Shown piece after piece: positions 23,734 through 36,730 of a stretch of DNA of 64,000 bases. Position 1 is the stretch's first letter, and each line of letters starts with the position of its first letter. Under the pieces are notes generated by a model. That model did not search any database, was not told the origin of the DNA, and saw only the letters and a list, made by a program, of their open reading frames with translations. Both the position numbers and the translations under genes were made by a program. The DNA comes from Alopecurus myosuroides (taxonomy: Eukaryota; Streptophyta; Magnoliopsida; Poales; Poaceae), in NCBI GenBank assembly GCA_028641055.1, contig CM054061.1:117477712-117541711 (forward strand), in the 5' to 3' direction.

Positions 23734-24473
23734 CTAGAGCAGTGCTGGTCCAAAAAAAATCTAGACCCGGGGCAATTTAAGCCAATATATTTATATCAAA
23801 CTCGTATACTTCAATATAAATTATTTATATTATATAATCTTATGAGTATATATTCTCAATATATAGTTGACACATTTAACTAAATATAAACTTTTGCTAA
23901 TATTACATGTCGAGTGTTCTTAGTTAGGTTCATAGCATAGGGTTCCATAAAGCCCGCTGATAGAGCCGTGGGTGGAAACGTGGGAGAGTGGAAACAAGGA
24001 CACAATTTACCCAGCTTTGGTACGTCACAACTAAGGAGGCGTTCCTACTCTACAATCTCACTAAATCAGGGCTGAAGCCTGAAGTATACAAAGTATAATG
24101 TGAGTATGATTTCGCTAACTCGGCGAGGATGGACTTCCCGACGAATTGTCTTCTAGCTATTTGATCTCTCTTGTTCTCTTCTGTGTTTCGACAGCTCCCG
24201 TACGACTTTATATAGATAGCCGGACTAGGTCTTACATTAAGGAAACCTAGAAGACTATGGAAGGTATTCCTATTCTTGGAAAGTAAGGCATACGGCTTCT
24301 TCTCCAAGCCGAACCACGTATTGAGCCATGATCCGGGTTCTTCCAGAATCCGACTTCCTACGCGTCAGCTTACTAGGCCGCCCAGTGGACTTTGTTCCAC
24401 TATCTGCGGGCCATGCTGAAAATCCGGCCTTTGGCCAGTGCTGGATATACCCCTATTTGGCATATATCTGATA
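23734..24473 (-). repeat. Probable LTR remnant of the Tat-like element G
   Basis: On the minus strand a polypurine-like tract (CTCTCCTTTGGGGCTACT, 24490-24473) is followed by ATCAGATATATGCC, consistent with a mutated LTR start. The stretch near 23990-24020 (GGACACAATTTACCC) resembles a conserved part of grass Gypsy LTRs, from memory of such LTRs. The left 200 bases are extremely AT-rich and could be something else. No second LTR is available for comparison. Confidence 0.35.
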
Positions 24474-24846
24474 GTAGCCCCAAAGGAGAGTTAAGACTTC
24501 CCATTCGCCGTCCTTCGCTAGATTCCATACCTTCAAAAAAGTCGGCATTCACTCTTAATCTTCTTCTTGACACAATTTTTATGCCAACCCGGTTTTTCGG
24601 AATCCGACATTTCTTCCACGAATCTTCGCTTAGAAGGAACATGTGACGTAAGCGAAAAAATCACGCTTACGTCACGACCTCTTATCTTCAGTCAAAGGTT
24701 GAAGACGAATCTTTGCCAGATTTGGCGCGAGAAACAAGGAGATAGCCATCATTACCCCGTCTCTTCATATCTCAGATTTATCGTGTGACATGCGCCGGGC
24801 ATCCAACGGCTAAATTAGCCATTGAGCGAATCTCGGAGGAATCGTC

Positions 24847-24854
24847 TATAAATA
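24847..24854 (+). promoter_or_regulatory. TATA box of the Transposase_28-type frame
   Basis: TATAAATA within GTCTATAAATAGCTCC, 170 bases upstream of the ATG at 25024, with a purine-rich leader containing no ATG in between. This is a textbook plant promoter arrangement. Confidence 0.6.
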
Positions 24855-25023
24855 GCTCCTCGGTACCTCTGTTCCATTCCCCTTTTCATTGTGCGATTCA
24901 CACGATCCCAAAGCCTCAAGAACAAACAACGAGAACGAAGGAAACGAGAGCGAAAAAAATCCACGCTGTAGAACACTCACCATCGGCGGCCACATCTCCT
25001 TTACGGCGACCTCCTGCGACGTA

Positions 25024-27840
25024 ATGGCCGGAGAAAGCCCCTGTGCTACTACGCCCACTGGGGACGCGCATGCCGTTGCGGATCTTTCCGCCGCGGTAAC
25101 CATCACCATCGCGGAAACTCCACTCGCAGTGGAGAGATCCTCCACTGCCGCTCTCGGTGCCTCCACGGCCACAGGAGAACCTGCAGCAAGCTCGCCAGCG
25201 GGGGACAACCACGACATCCCCGCCGGCTCTTCCATGCCCCCTCCATCTTCTCCTCTGCCACCCCTTACAGCAGAGGGAGGAGGTGAAGAAAACTTCAGCG
25301 CCGAAGAAGAAACAAAAGGAGATGGGGTTACCGGAGCCGAGGAGGAAGAAGGAGGTGGAGCCGAAGCCGGAAACCGGATTCTTTGCTCCATCACCTTGAC
25401 CCTTCTCCGGAGTCTGGAGAAGGACGGATTTGTGGCGGGAAAAAAATGGCGGCTTGATGAGGAATATGAAGAACCTCAGCCGGAAGCCGGAGAAAGAGTC
25501 GTGCTCGTGTCGCACGTTCTCCGAGGTATGGGCTTTCTGCCTTCCGCCTTTTTCATCAAAGTCCTAAACCACTACGGCATTCAGCCACACAACCTTTCTC
25601 CCAACTCCATTCTTTATCTTTCCGGCTTTCAAGCCTTGTTTGAAGGATACCTAGGAATAGAGCCTAGGTTAGACTTCTTCCAATGCTGCTTCTACATGAA
25701 GCGAAACACCTTTGACGGCCTTCCTCCTATCTGCGGAACCATAACTTTCAGTCTGTGCCGCGGCAGAGAGGAATGGTTTCCAAAGATCAAAACTTCGGAA
25801 TCCGTCAAACATTGGACGGGTTCCTTTTTCTATTATCCGTATTTCCCTTATCCTTGAAAGCATATAGGGATTCCGCCTTTTGAAAATTTCGTCGCCTCTC
25901 CCAGGGATAACTGGGTACTGGACGCCGTCCAGGAACTACCGCCAGATCTCTTGAGGATCAAGAGGAGGATTTCCAAGCTCGTGGTGTCCTTCCCTCCTCT
26001 TACAGGGATGGACACTGTTCTTTGCTGGATGAAAAGATGGATTCAGACGCTTTCGCACCGCGGTGGCCGGCTTCTCTTCTCCTACCAAGGCCCGCAGGAT
26101 CCCATGCGGGTGACCAGCTCCATTATGTCGGACAAGACATTTGGAAAAGGGCGAACCATTTGGTATCCACCCGCACTTAGTACACGTAGAGCCTCGCCAT
26201 GTACACCGTGAACAACCCTCCTCCCAAGGTAATTTCGAATTTTGACTTCTTAGGGAGAGTTTCCTTCTTTGCCCATATGGAAAGATGTAACATTTTTTCA
26301 TGCTTTTGCAGCTCGTGACTTTGTCAGAAGACCAACTTGTGTCTACTGAGGAAGAGGAAATCCTAAAATCCAGGTTTGCTGTGACCTTGAAATCATGCCC
26401 GTCGCTACCACCAGGTATCTATCGTTCACTTCTGTTTTGCATATGATAACTTTGCAGGGTCTGTTCATTCTCGTCTTTCCTTTCTTTGCAACCTCTCTCC
26501 CATTCCTCTGAAGGGAGGAAACTTAAGGCGGAAGGTTGCCACAGGTCGCGGCCCAAAACCTTCTCTCTCCATCGCCCCGGACATGCCATTGGCGGATGTT
26601 TCGAGAAAGCATCCCACCCGAGCTCAGGAGGAAGAAATTCCTCCTTTTAGCTAGCTCACTGAGACCAACCAGCATGATGCATCCCTACCGGATGTGCAGG
26701 AAAGGGCAGCACAACCGGAACAAGGAGAGCCGTCTTTCGTCAACATGGAGGATGATGTTCCTTCCTTTCACACGAGTTCAAGGTAAAGCAGGAAGAATGC
26801 TTTGACGAAAATGTATATATACATCATTGGGCAAAAAGAAATCGTCAAAGCCCCCTTGTCCGTCCTTGCCCGTAAGGGGATTTAATTATCCGAAATAACT
26901 ACACTTTCTTCCCTCGGCAGGTCATTTAGGACACCATATGTCATTTGTGGATCTCCTTTGCCGAATATAGCAAGGATTTCATCGAAATGCTTTTGGGTTT
27001 GCAGAAGATGAGCCAGGTATGCCTCCAGCCCCCAAGTCTTAACACAAAGCATTCTTTTTGTGTTGATACTTTTCAGGATAAAATCTTCTGTTGGATTAAC
27101 TGAGTTTTCTATTCCGCCTTGTCTTAGCAAACCGCCAAAAGTATTAACATGGAAGTGCTTGGCAAGTTTTCCATGAAAACAAAGAAGTGCGTTCTCTTCT
27201 CCAAATCACAGATGAGAAGGAGAAATAACTGTTGGAACTTCAGAAGCAATTAGACACGGAGGCTTGTAAGTAAAAATTTAATTGTTTTTCTTGCGAGTTT
27301 TTAGACTTTCGCGTTTACTAATTTCCGTCTTTACAGCTTTGCTTGATGAAGCTCGGCAGATTGCTGCGGATGCTGGCAATGCCCAACAACTCTGCAATGA
27401 AAATCTGGAACTTCACAAAGAGAATGTGAGGATCTAGAAGGAGTTGGCTGAAAGCCGAAAAGCTTTGGAATCTTCCAAGGCTTAGCTTAAGGCCCAGGGC
27501 GAGAAGGATACCTCTACTATCCAGGACTTGGAGGTTGCTCTACATGATCGCCTCGAGGAGATTGCAGAAATAGACCAACATATTCTCGGTATGCTTTTTA
27601 AGCTTTTATCGGCTTTGTCTTTCATTTTTCGAGCTTATAGCTCTTTTCCTGAGTTTTCGTAATGTTTTCCTTTTAGCATACTTTAATAGTGGAAGGCGAT
27701 ACTTCTTAATGGATCGAACGGATCCGCTTGTTCGGCGTCTTTGTTGACAACATGAAGAAATCCGAAAGAAAACTTGTCAGCAAGTGTCTTCCGGATAAAA
27801 AAGACGAATATGCCGACACCGCGCAGCTTCCGGACGCGTT
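25024..27840 (+). pseudogene. Transposase_28-type (PF04195) gene-like frame, 5' part
   Basis: The ATG at 25024 opens a frame with a low-complexity Ala/Pro/Glu-rich N-terminus and then a block recognised as the plant 'putative gypsy type transposon' family: VLVSHVLRGMGFLPSAFF, LYLSGFQALFEGYLGI. TGA at 25855-25857 interrupts it, yet the same frame continues to 26211 with IPPFENFVASPRDNW. Further exon-like pieces with matching splice signals lie at 26312-26414, 26458-26782, 26921-27016, 27128-27265, 27337-27588 and 27677-27840. The last ones encode coiled-coil-like sequence (EARQIAADAGNAQQLCNENL) with several stops. Element C then interrupts the last exon. In Tat-lineage retrotransposons such frames are known as additional ORFs lying between pol and the 3' LTR, here antisense to the inferred pol (46491-46746). 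The function of the family is unknown. Confidence 0.6.
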
Positions 27841-29374
27841 TGATACGTCCTAAACGTATCCATAATTTCTGATGGTCCATGTTGTTTTCATGCCATATGC
27901 TACATATATCTTATACACTTTATGCCATTTTTATCGATTTTCTGGGACTAACCTATTGACAAGATGCCACAGAGCTAGTTCCTATTTTCTGTTGTTTTTA
28001 GTTTCAGAAAAGTTGTTCTTAAAATATCCCCGGAATTGGACGATTCAAAGCTCCGAAGTCTTAGAAATCTTTCGTGCACATAGACTCTGGAGGGGACCCA
28101 GAGGGGGGCCACAGGGGCCCCACACCATGAGGCAGCGCCCCTGGCCGCTCCCAGGGGTGGTGTGGGCCCCTTGGTCGCCCACGGACGTTGCCCTCGCGCC
28201 TATATATTCTCCTCCTCGGGTTAACCCTAAAGACGTGAGCCTTTTCCACCAAAAATATCAGCAGCCGCCGTCATCGTCAACCCTAGTTTGGGAGGGTTCT
28301 GGAGCTCTCCCCGGCACCCTGCCGGGAGGGGGAATCATCACCGGAGGGCTCTACACCACCATGCCCACCCCCGGAATGATGCGTGAGTAGTTCATCCTTA
28401 GACGACGGGTCCATAGCAGTAGCTAGATGGTTGTTCTCTCCTCTTTATGCCTCATGTTTAGATCTTGTGAGCTGCCCTACATGATCAAGATCATCTTATT
28501 GTAATTCTACATGTTGTGTTTGCTGGGATCCGATGAATATTGAATGTTATGTCCAATGATTATCAATCTATCATGTTTTATTCATGTGTATGTTTCTCCG
28601 TTATTAGTAGATGCTCTGGCCAAGTAGAGTGCTAGAAACTCAAAGAGGGAGTATTTATGCTTGATAGTGGGTTCATGCCTCTCTTTTACTTACGCTCGAG
28701 TGACAGAAACATAAAAGGTGGGGGATGTGATGTTTCCATTAGGGAGAAAACAACGATGTTTACATTATTTACATTACACTCTTTGCAACGATGACATTCT
28801 GAGGGTGGATTATTAGTCATAGATGCAGTTAGATAACGGTATGTGTATTTTGTTGTAATGCCCGCATGAATCACATAGTAATCATCATATCATGCATATG
28901 CACTACGGTACAACCTTTATATCTGTCAATTCCCAGCTGTAATTTGTTTACCCAACATGCTATCTATCTTTTATGGAGAGACACCACTAGTGAACTGTGG
29001 ACCCGGTCCATTTTCCTCATACTGATAATACAACCACTGAAATCACTGTTTTCATACTGTTGCTACTGTTTCCCTACTATTTTCCTATTATTTTCTACAC
29101 CAAACATTTAACCTCTTTGTTTTCAGAAAAATCGGTGAGACTGACAACCTCACTGCTTCGTTGGGGCAAAGTGATTCGATTGTGTTGTGTAGGTTCCATG
29201 TTGCTGCTGAACCGGTAGTGCGCCCTGCCAATATCAACTGCATCAACCTTCGGAAGTGATTTCTTTCTCCTACTGGTCGATTCAACATTGGTTTCTTTCT
29301 GAGGGAAATATGTTGTTGTGCTCTTCATACCTTCCTCTTGGGGTTTCCCAACGAGTGCAAGACCTGCACCATCA
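27841..29374 (+). repeat. 5' LTR of element C
   Basis: 1534 bp; TG at 27841 and CA at 29374. A TATA motif (CTATATATTC) lies near 28200. Compared with the 3' LTR it has small deletions, for example in the region after 28580. Confidence 0.9.
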
Positions 29375-29385
29375 AGCTATTTTTC

Positions 29386-29404
29386 TGGCGTCGTTTCCGG
29401 GGAG
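29386..29404 (+). promoter_or_regulatory. Primer binding site of element C
   Basis: TGGCGTCGTTTCCGGGGAG starts 11 bases after the LTR. It resembles the TGGCGCCGTTGCCGGGGA type used by Athila-related plant elements, with a few changes; element B and the right-end element have closer matches. Confidence 0.7.
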
Positions 29405-29568
29405 AAAGAGGATTTCTGCAAGGGGAGTCTCTCACTTCCAATCTCTTTACTTTGTTATTGTTTTGCATAGTTTATTTATTTTGTCTTGTTTGCTTCTCTA
29501 TATCGAAAACACAAATTTTTTAGTTCTTATTCTAGTTGTTATTTTTATCCTTTTTTAACCTTGCTAAA

Positions 29569-30983
29569 ATGAGTACTCCTGAGAACACTAAGTTGTGTGA
29601 CTTCACTAGCACAAACAACAATGATTTTATTAGCACACCTATTGCTCCACCTGCTCCTACTGCTGATTTTTATGAGATAAAGCCTGCACTATTAAATCTT
29701 GTTATGAGAGAGCAATTTTCTGGTATTAGAACTGATGATGCTGCTGCCCATCTTAATATTTTTGTTGAACTATGTGAGATGAAAAAATATAAAGGTGGAG
29801 ATGGATATATTATTAAACTAAAATTGTTTCCTTTCTCTTTGAGAGGGAGAGCTAAAGAATGGTTGCTATCTTTGCCTAAAAATAGTATTGATTCTTGGAC
29901 TAAATGTAAAGATGCTTTCATTGGAAAATATTATCCTCCTGCTAAGATTATATCCTTAAGAAGTAGCATTATGAATTTTAAGCAACTTGATAATGAGCAT
30001 GCTGCTAAAGCTTAGGAAAGAATGAAATCTTTAATAAAGAATTCTCCCACTAATGGAATGACTACTTGGATGATCATCCAAACGTTTTATGCAGGACTAA
30101 ATTTTTCTTCAAGAAACCTTCTGGATTCAGCTGCTGGAGGAACCTTTATGTCCATTAGTTGGGGGCAACAACAAACCTTCTTGATGATATGATGGTAAAT
30201 TATTCTGAATGACACACTAAGAGAGCTCCAATAGGTAAGAAGGTAAATTCTGTTGAAGAAACCTCTTGTTTGAGTGATAGGCTTGATGCTATTATGTCTA
30301 TGCTTGTGAATGTCCATGCTCCTATTGATCCAAACAATGTTCCTTTAGCCTCTTTGGTTTCTCAAGAAGAGCATGTTGATGTGAACTTCATTAAAAATAA
30401 TAATTTCAACAACAATGCTTATAGGAACAATTTTGGTAGCAACAATTATAGGCCATATTCTCCTAATAATAATAATGGTTATGTCAATTCTTATGGTAAT
30501 TCCTACAACAAAAATAAAATTGTACCCTCTAATCTTGAAAATATGCTTAAGAATTTTATTAGTACACAAACTGCCTTTAATAAATCCGTTGAGGAAAAGT
30601 TTGGCAAAATTGATGTTCTTGCTTCTACATTTGATAGCCTTGGTATTGATGTTGATCTTCTTAAAATTAAGGTTATGCCTCATGATGTTAAAGAAAGCAA
30701 AACTTTGAATGCCATTCAAATTCGAATTGATGACAATGTTAGGATGTTAGCAGAATTGCATGCTAGATGGGAAAGAGGAGATAAAATAGCTAGAAAGAAT
30801 AATATAGCTAATGTTTGTACTATTAACACAACTAGTAAAACTGAAGCTTCTCATGCTATTAAACCATCTACTATTAATGGTAAAGTAATTGGTTTTGGCA
30901 AAGTCTCCACTTCTTCTGCTAAACGTTTAAATTACCTAAAACCACTAAAACTGTTCCTGATAAAAGTGCTGGAATTTTTCTAG
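29569..30983 (+). pseudogene. Gag of element C (broken)
   Basis: The ATG at 29569 opens a frame with the Retrotrans_gag block (FPFSLRGRAKEWLLSLP, then WTKCKDAFIGKYYPP). TAG at 30013-30015 and a TGA near 30208 both stand where tryptophan would be expected, and a frameshift lies near 30165. The frame from about 30270 carries the asparagine-rich linker typical of these gags. Gag would form the particle shell and bind the RNA; this copy cannot encode a full one. Confidence 0.8.
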
Positions 30984-30985
30984 GT

Positions 30986-31627
30986 ATGGGAGACAATGGT
31001 CCTATTAATTTTGATAAGAATGATATTGAATTTGATAACTGCAACATATCTGAAGTAATTATGTTCCTACTAAATCTTGCTAGTAATCCCGATGCTACTA
31101 CTATGAATATGGCTTTTACAAAACATATTACAAATGCTCTCATGCAAATTAGAGAAGAAGAATTAAAATGTGAAGCCTCTGTTCCTAGGAAATTAGAACA
31201 TGGTTGGGATCCCATCATTAAAATGAAGGTGAATGATTTTGGTTGTAATGCTCTATGTGATATTGGTGCTAGTATCTCTGTTATGCCTAAGAAACTTTAT
31301 GATATGCTTGATTTACCACCATTGGAACACGGTTATTTGGATATTCGTCTTGCTGATAATGCTAGAAAGAAACCTTTGGGGAGAGTTGATGATGTTCTTA
31401 TTATGGTTAATAATAACCATTTCCCTGTTGATTTTGCTGTTATGAATATTGAATGCAATGCTTCTTGTCCTATTGTTTTGGGAAGACCTTTTCTTAGAAC
31501 CGTTGGTGCTGTTATTAATATGAAAGAGGGAAATATTAAATATCAATTACCACTCAAGAAAGGTATGGAACACTTTCCTAGGAAGATAATGAAGTTGCCT
31601 TTTGATTATATTATTAGAACAGGTTAG
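30986..31627 (+). pseudogene. Aspartic protease region of element C
   Basis: The frame carries ALCDIGASISVMPKKLYDML, the DIGA form of the retropepsin site, and IVLGRPFLRTVGAVI, the second conserved block. It is open for 213 codons but is in a different frame from the preceding gag, so a frameshift near 30940-30985 separates them. It ends with TAG at 31625-31627, where related elements would lead towards pol. Confidence 0.75.
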
Positions 31628-34394
31628 AATTTGGATGCTTCTTCACTTAAAAACACTTGATTTTCTCTTTCTATGCCTAGCTGAAAGGCGTTAAAGAAAA
31701 GCACTTCTTGGGAGATAACCCATGTTTTTATTTTTTCTTTGTTTTTCTCTATTTTCTTTGAGTCAAGGTGTTGTATACTTCTGTAGAAACTCCTTTGTAT
31801 CTTTATTTTCATGTATTAGTTGTGCCAAGTAAAGTTTCTAGCGAAAGTTGGTGTTAGTTTTGGATTTCTGCGTAGGAAACAGATTTCTGCTGTCCACCGT
31901 ATAAAATCGCATAATTCTCAGAAAGATCAAAATGACCTGCAAATTTTTGTGCTTATTCCTCAGCTAATTACAATTTTTTTCGTTCTTTACGTTTTTTATT
32001 TAAGCAACGTAAGTTCCCCCAAAAAATTCGTCTTTACACACTGTTCTGGTTTTGACAGATTCTGCCTTTTTTACTTGCATTCTCTCTTTTACTATGTCGA
32101 GTAGATTTCTTTGCTTCATGAAACATCAGTTGTTGTAGCTAGTGTTTAAAAGTATTAATAACGCTTGTGCCCATGCAGAACATGTGATTTTTTTATTGTG
32201 CACTAACCCTCTAATGCGAATTACTTTGAGGGTGGTGTGAAGAAAGTTTCCAAGGGTCAAGAGAAGAGGGTGATATAATGTGATCAAGAAGAGTGAAAAG
32301 TCAAATCTTGGGGATGACCCCGTGGTTCATCTCTGAAAATTCTAAGAATACTCAAGCGTCTAAGCTTGGGGATGCCCAAGCCATCCCCTTCTTCATCAAC
32401 AATTTATCAGGTCACTTCTAGTGAAACTATATTTATATTCGGTCACATCATATGAATTTTACTTGGAGCGTCTGTTTGTTTCTTTTTTTCCTTGATGCAA
32501 ATAATATTGTTGGAACCTATCATTCTTGTGTGGGAGAGATACACGCTCCGTGTTTTCATATGAATACTCGTTATGCTCGTATTCTTAGTTTTTCTTCTAG
32601 CTGCTGCAATCCTTTTTAGCTCCTATTTTACATACATCTCTTATTCAGAGCTGTTACTTCTAGTAGAGTAGTATTAGTACTCTCTTGTTTCATTGCTATA
32701 TAATTTTGAGAGTTTGTGTTAAAATATATATTGAATGGTGCTTGATGGAAATAGAAAATGCTGCATGTGGTAGATGGTATAACGGAAAAAACTTGCATAC
32801 TCTTGTAGATCACTAAACTGTTTCACTTGATTATTTGCTGTTGTTTTGAGATATTAATATGCTTAATGGTAAAATTTCTGGTTTAGTAGAGTAAAAACAA
32901 TTAATGGTTGGTCTAAAAGCTTGAAACTGTGCCACACTCAAATAACCAGTTGATGGGATAATGGTATATGACTTGCTTTGCTGATAGCAATCGTGATCGA
33001 TTTTTCTTACGCGCTACAGTAGGGGTAACTAACAGTGACTTGTCACTGCCACAGACCATCTTGGAGTGATTTGCATTATGCCTTCTAAGATCATAATTTT
33101 AGTTGTAATCTTTTAACTTGCAAGTTCTATGTTACGGTTTTCTGGCACTTCCACCATCCATATTTGCTAGCCTCTTCAGTACCGTGCATTGCTCATTCTC
33201 ACGTTGAGAGTTGGTGCAAACTTCGCTAGTGCATCCAAACCCCATGGGAGAATTTTGTTCTTCTACACATAAGACAAAAATTATCTTCCTCAAAACATCC
33301 ACCATACCTACCTACCTACCATGGCATTTCCATAGCCATTCCGAGATATATTGCCATACAACATCCATCTTCATTATGTTACTTGATGTCATGGTTCATT
33401 GTTATTTTGCATACTTCTACATTGGAAGGAGCATTTATTTTACATACATCAAGGATATTTCAGTTTGAGTTATGAGTACTAAAAGTGTGATGATTTATTA
33501 TAAAATAGACTATTGCCCCTACTGGTGAGGTTATACATCAAAAATATAAAAATAAAGGGCAAAAGAGAGATAACAAAGAGAGAGGGGGCAATATTACTAT
33601 CATTTGTTCCACACTTGTGCTTTGTTAGCACCAATACTTTAGTTTGGAGAGAGTTTTCATATTATGACTTGCATACCTATGTGGGGAACTTAACGTTATA
33701 GAACTTGGCTTGTATATTCCTATGACGAGCCTCCTCAAAAGTGCTCTAGGTCTTTGTGAGCAAGCAAGTTGGAGGCACCCCCACTAGTTCCATTGGAGAG
33801 CTTTCATACTCTTATAGCTCTATGTGCGTCCGTTGTGTGGTAATCACTACTCCTTGCATAACTTCGATTATAAGACTTCCTCTTTTCTAATGATCACTTT
33901 CAGTTGTGTGAGACTTTCTTCCATTGACCTTCCAAACCCCCCATAATGTTCTTTTAGCCATAACATCATGGTGCCAAGGACCAATACAGAACGCTTGCTT
34001 GTTTTGAGTGCACAAATATGTTAATGATTTTCCTACGTGCATATTGTTGTCGCTTCACTTGATCGTAACAGGAGTTGTTGTGAGAGTTTGATGCCTTGGA
34101 TAATTATATTGTTGTTCTTGAAGCTTAAATCATCTTTAATAAACCATTGCACGGTTGATTGTCTTTTAGTATTGATTCATTGAAAAGTTTTACTTTGTTA
34201 ATCCTAAGGGTTTATACATTATTCTATTTTATATCAACTATAAACCACAACCCTTATTCATTTGATCCTAGTTTACATGCTTTACATTACTATGATGATC
34301 AAGTTTATGTTAGTATCATGTCACCTCGGAAATTATTTATTTGTTTTTATCGTTTACCTACTCGAGGACGAGTAGGAACTAAGCTTGGGGATGT
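31628..34394 (+). other. Non-coding 3' region of element C
   Basis: No credible coding frame. It contains CTAAGCTTGGGGATGCCC at about 32360-32377 with a 7-bp hairpin (GGGGATG 32368-32374, CATCCCC 32382-32388). It ends with CTCGAGGACGAGTAGG and the polypurine tract AAGCTTGGGGATGT before the 3' LTR. Confidence 0.7.
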
Positions 34395-35991
34395 TGATAT
34401 GTCATAAACGTATCCATAATTTCTGATGTTCCATGTTGTTTTCATTCCATATGCTACATGTTTCTTATATAGTTTATGCCATTTTTATCGATTTTCTGGG
34501 ACTACCTATTGACAAGATGCCATAGAGCTAGTTCCTGTTTTCTGCTGTTTTTAGTTTCAGAAAAGTTGTTCTAGAAATATTCTCGAAATTGGATGATTCG
34601 AAGCCCGGAAGTCTTAGAAATCTGTCGCGCACACGAAGTCCGGAGGGAACCCGGAGGGGGACACAGGGCCCCACACCACGAGGCGGCGCGCCCCTTGGCC
34701 GCGCCCAGGCCTGTTGTCGGCCCCCTGGTTGCCCACCGATGTTGCCCTTGCACATATATATTCTCCTCCTCGGGTTAAACCTAAAGACCCAAGCCTTTTC
34801 CACCAAAAACATCCGTAGCCGCAGTCATTGTCAACCCTAGTTCGGGAGGGTTCTGAAGCTCTCCCCGGCACCCTGCCTTGAGGGGGAATCATCACCGGAG
34901 GGATCTGCACCACCATGCCCTCCTTCGGAATGATGCGTGAGTAGTTCCTCCTTGGACTACAGGTCCATAGCAGTAGCTAGATGGTTGTTCTCTCCTCTTT
35001 ATGCCTCATGTTTAGATCTTGTGAGCTGCCCTACATGATCAAGATCATCTTATTGTAATGCTACATGTTGTGTTTGCTGGGATCCGATGAATATTGAATG
35101 CTATGTCCAATGATTATCAATCTATCATGTTTAATTCATGTGTATGTTATTTATGATCTTGCATGCTCTCCATTATTAGTAGATTCTCTGGCCAAGTAGA
35201 TGCTAGAAACTCCAAGAGGGAGTATTTATGCTCGATAGTGGGTTCATGCCTCCCTTTTACTCACACTCGAGTGACAGAAACGTAACGGGTGGGGGATGTG
35301 TTGTTGCCATCAGGGAGAAAACAATGATGTTTACATTGTTTACATTACACTCTTTGCTTAACGCAATTATATGTTACTTGCAACTTAATACGCATGGTTT
35401 GCTCGGATGACATTCTGAGGGTGGATTATTAGTCATAGATGCAGCTGGATAACGGGCTATGTATTTTGTTGTAATGCCCGCATGAATCACATAGTAATCA
35501 TCATGTCATGCATATGCACTACGGTGTAGCCTTTATATCTGTCAATTTCCCAGCTATAATTTGTTTACCCAACATGCTATCTATCTTTTATGGAGAGACA
35601 CCACTAGTGGACTGTGGACCCGGTCCATTTTCCTCATACTGATAATACAACCATTGCAATCACTATTTTCATACTGTTGCTACTGTTTCCCTACTGTTTT
35701 CCTATTGTTTTCCACACCATACGTTTAACCTCTTTGTTTTCAGCAAAACCGGTGAGATTGACAACCTCACTGTTTGTTGGGGGCAAAGTGATTTGATTGT
35801 GTTGTGTAGGTTCCATGTTGCTGCTGAACCGGTAGTGCGTCCTGCCAATATCAGCTGCATCAACCTTTGGAAGTGATTTCTTTATCCTACTAGTCGATTC
35901 AACCTTGGTTTCTTTTCAAGGAAAATTTGCTGTTGTGCTCTTCATACCTTCCTCTTGGGGTTTCCCAACGAGTGCAAGACCTGCACCATCA
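34395..35991 (+). repeat. 3' LTR of element C
   Basis: 1597 bp, starting TGATATGTCA and ending ACCATCA at 35991, followed by GCGTT. A TATA motif (CATATATATTC) lies near 34755. Confidence 0.9.
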
Positions 35992-35996
35992 GCGTT

Positions 35997-36281
35997 TGCC
36001 GAGGTCATTGCCCGTAAGGAAACCTGTATGCAGTCTGCCGCTCATGGGGGGTGCTCATGTCCCTTGGGCTGATGCTTATGCGTTACCCTACTGCGAAAAC
36101 ATGACAAATTGCAACCAGCGTACCCCAAGATTACACAGAAGCTCAAAGGATGGAAATATTCGATTATGTGAAGGGATTTGCGTCGAAGATTGCTCGGATG
36201 GTGTCAACCACCACCTTCTACCCGGAGGAAGAAATTCCTTCTACTCCGAAGAACCCAAGTGACAGCGACGACGCCGAGTAG
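35997..36281 (+). pseudogene. Transposase_28-type frame, 3' end after element C
   Basis: After the right GCGTT copy the coding sense resumes in phase with the bases left of C, continuing an exon. A frameshift follows near 36050. From about 36135 the frame reads RMEIFDYVKGFASKIARMV and then an acidic end (PSDSDDAE) with TAG at 36279-36281. This is the C-terminus expected for this protein family in grasses, to the best of my recall. It confirms that C split one gene-like unit. 36282-36725 has no coding frame and would be its 3' flank. Confidence 0.55.
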
Positions 36282-36730
36282 ATCTTCGGCCTGCACTGCT
36301 TGAAGGTGAAAGAATGCATTACTAGATCTTTCAATGTAATATTCATATGTAATGCATTTTGTACGCCTATTTTATATGAACAAGTTATGCCTTTTGCAGT
36401 TTTAAGTATCTTTGCAAGTAAATTTTGTCTCCTTCCATTTTAAGTTCTCCGGTTCGTATGCTTTAACTTTTGTTAGTGTTTGAGTGATTCCGAAAGCATG
36501 AAATCTTCACGCCGAGCAAACGGGTTAAGTAACCAATAAGTCTAACTCAGAATCATGAGTCATACTTTGGCACTTTAACTTACTAAACCTGTAACCCAGC
36601 AAACAAACAATCGATAATACTTAAGTAAATAAGGAGTTTTAAAAGTATGAACTCTAGGCACGCGGGCACAATCTGGTGTTCTGTAGCCTTTTTAGGCCGA
36701 AAGCATTCCGTTTTCTTAACTCTGAGCACA
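36282..36730. other. Spacer of element G between the antisense frame and B
   Basis: AT-rich, no frame or motif found apart from GCACA (36726-36730), the left flank of element B. Confidence 0.5.

Larger units (their letters stand above)
27841..35991 (+). mobile_element. Element C: complete non-autonomous Gypsy element, duplication GCGTT
   Basis: 8151 bp, flanked by perfect GCGTT (27836-27840 and 35992-35996). LTRs begin TGATACGTCC or TGATATGTCA and end GCACCATCA. It has a primer binding site, decayed gag and protease, then about 2.7 kb without coding capacity and a polypurine tract (34381-34394). No reverse transcriptase or integrase is present. It sits inside an exon of the Transposase_28-type frame, so it is younger than element G. 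Confidence 0.93.

Noticed and set aside
24846..25515. Minus-strand frames opposite the Transposase_28-type exon
   Set aside because: The plus strand has the recognisable family blocks, ATG and TATA box; the reverse frames are low-complexity shadows.
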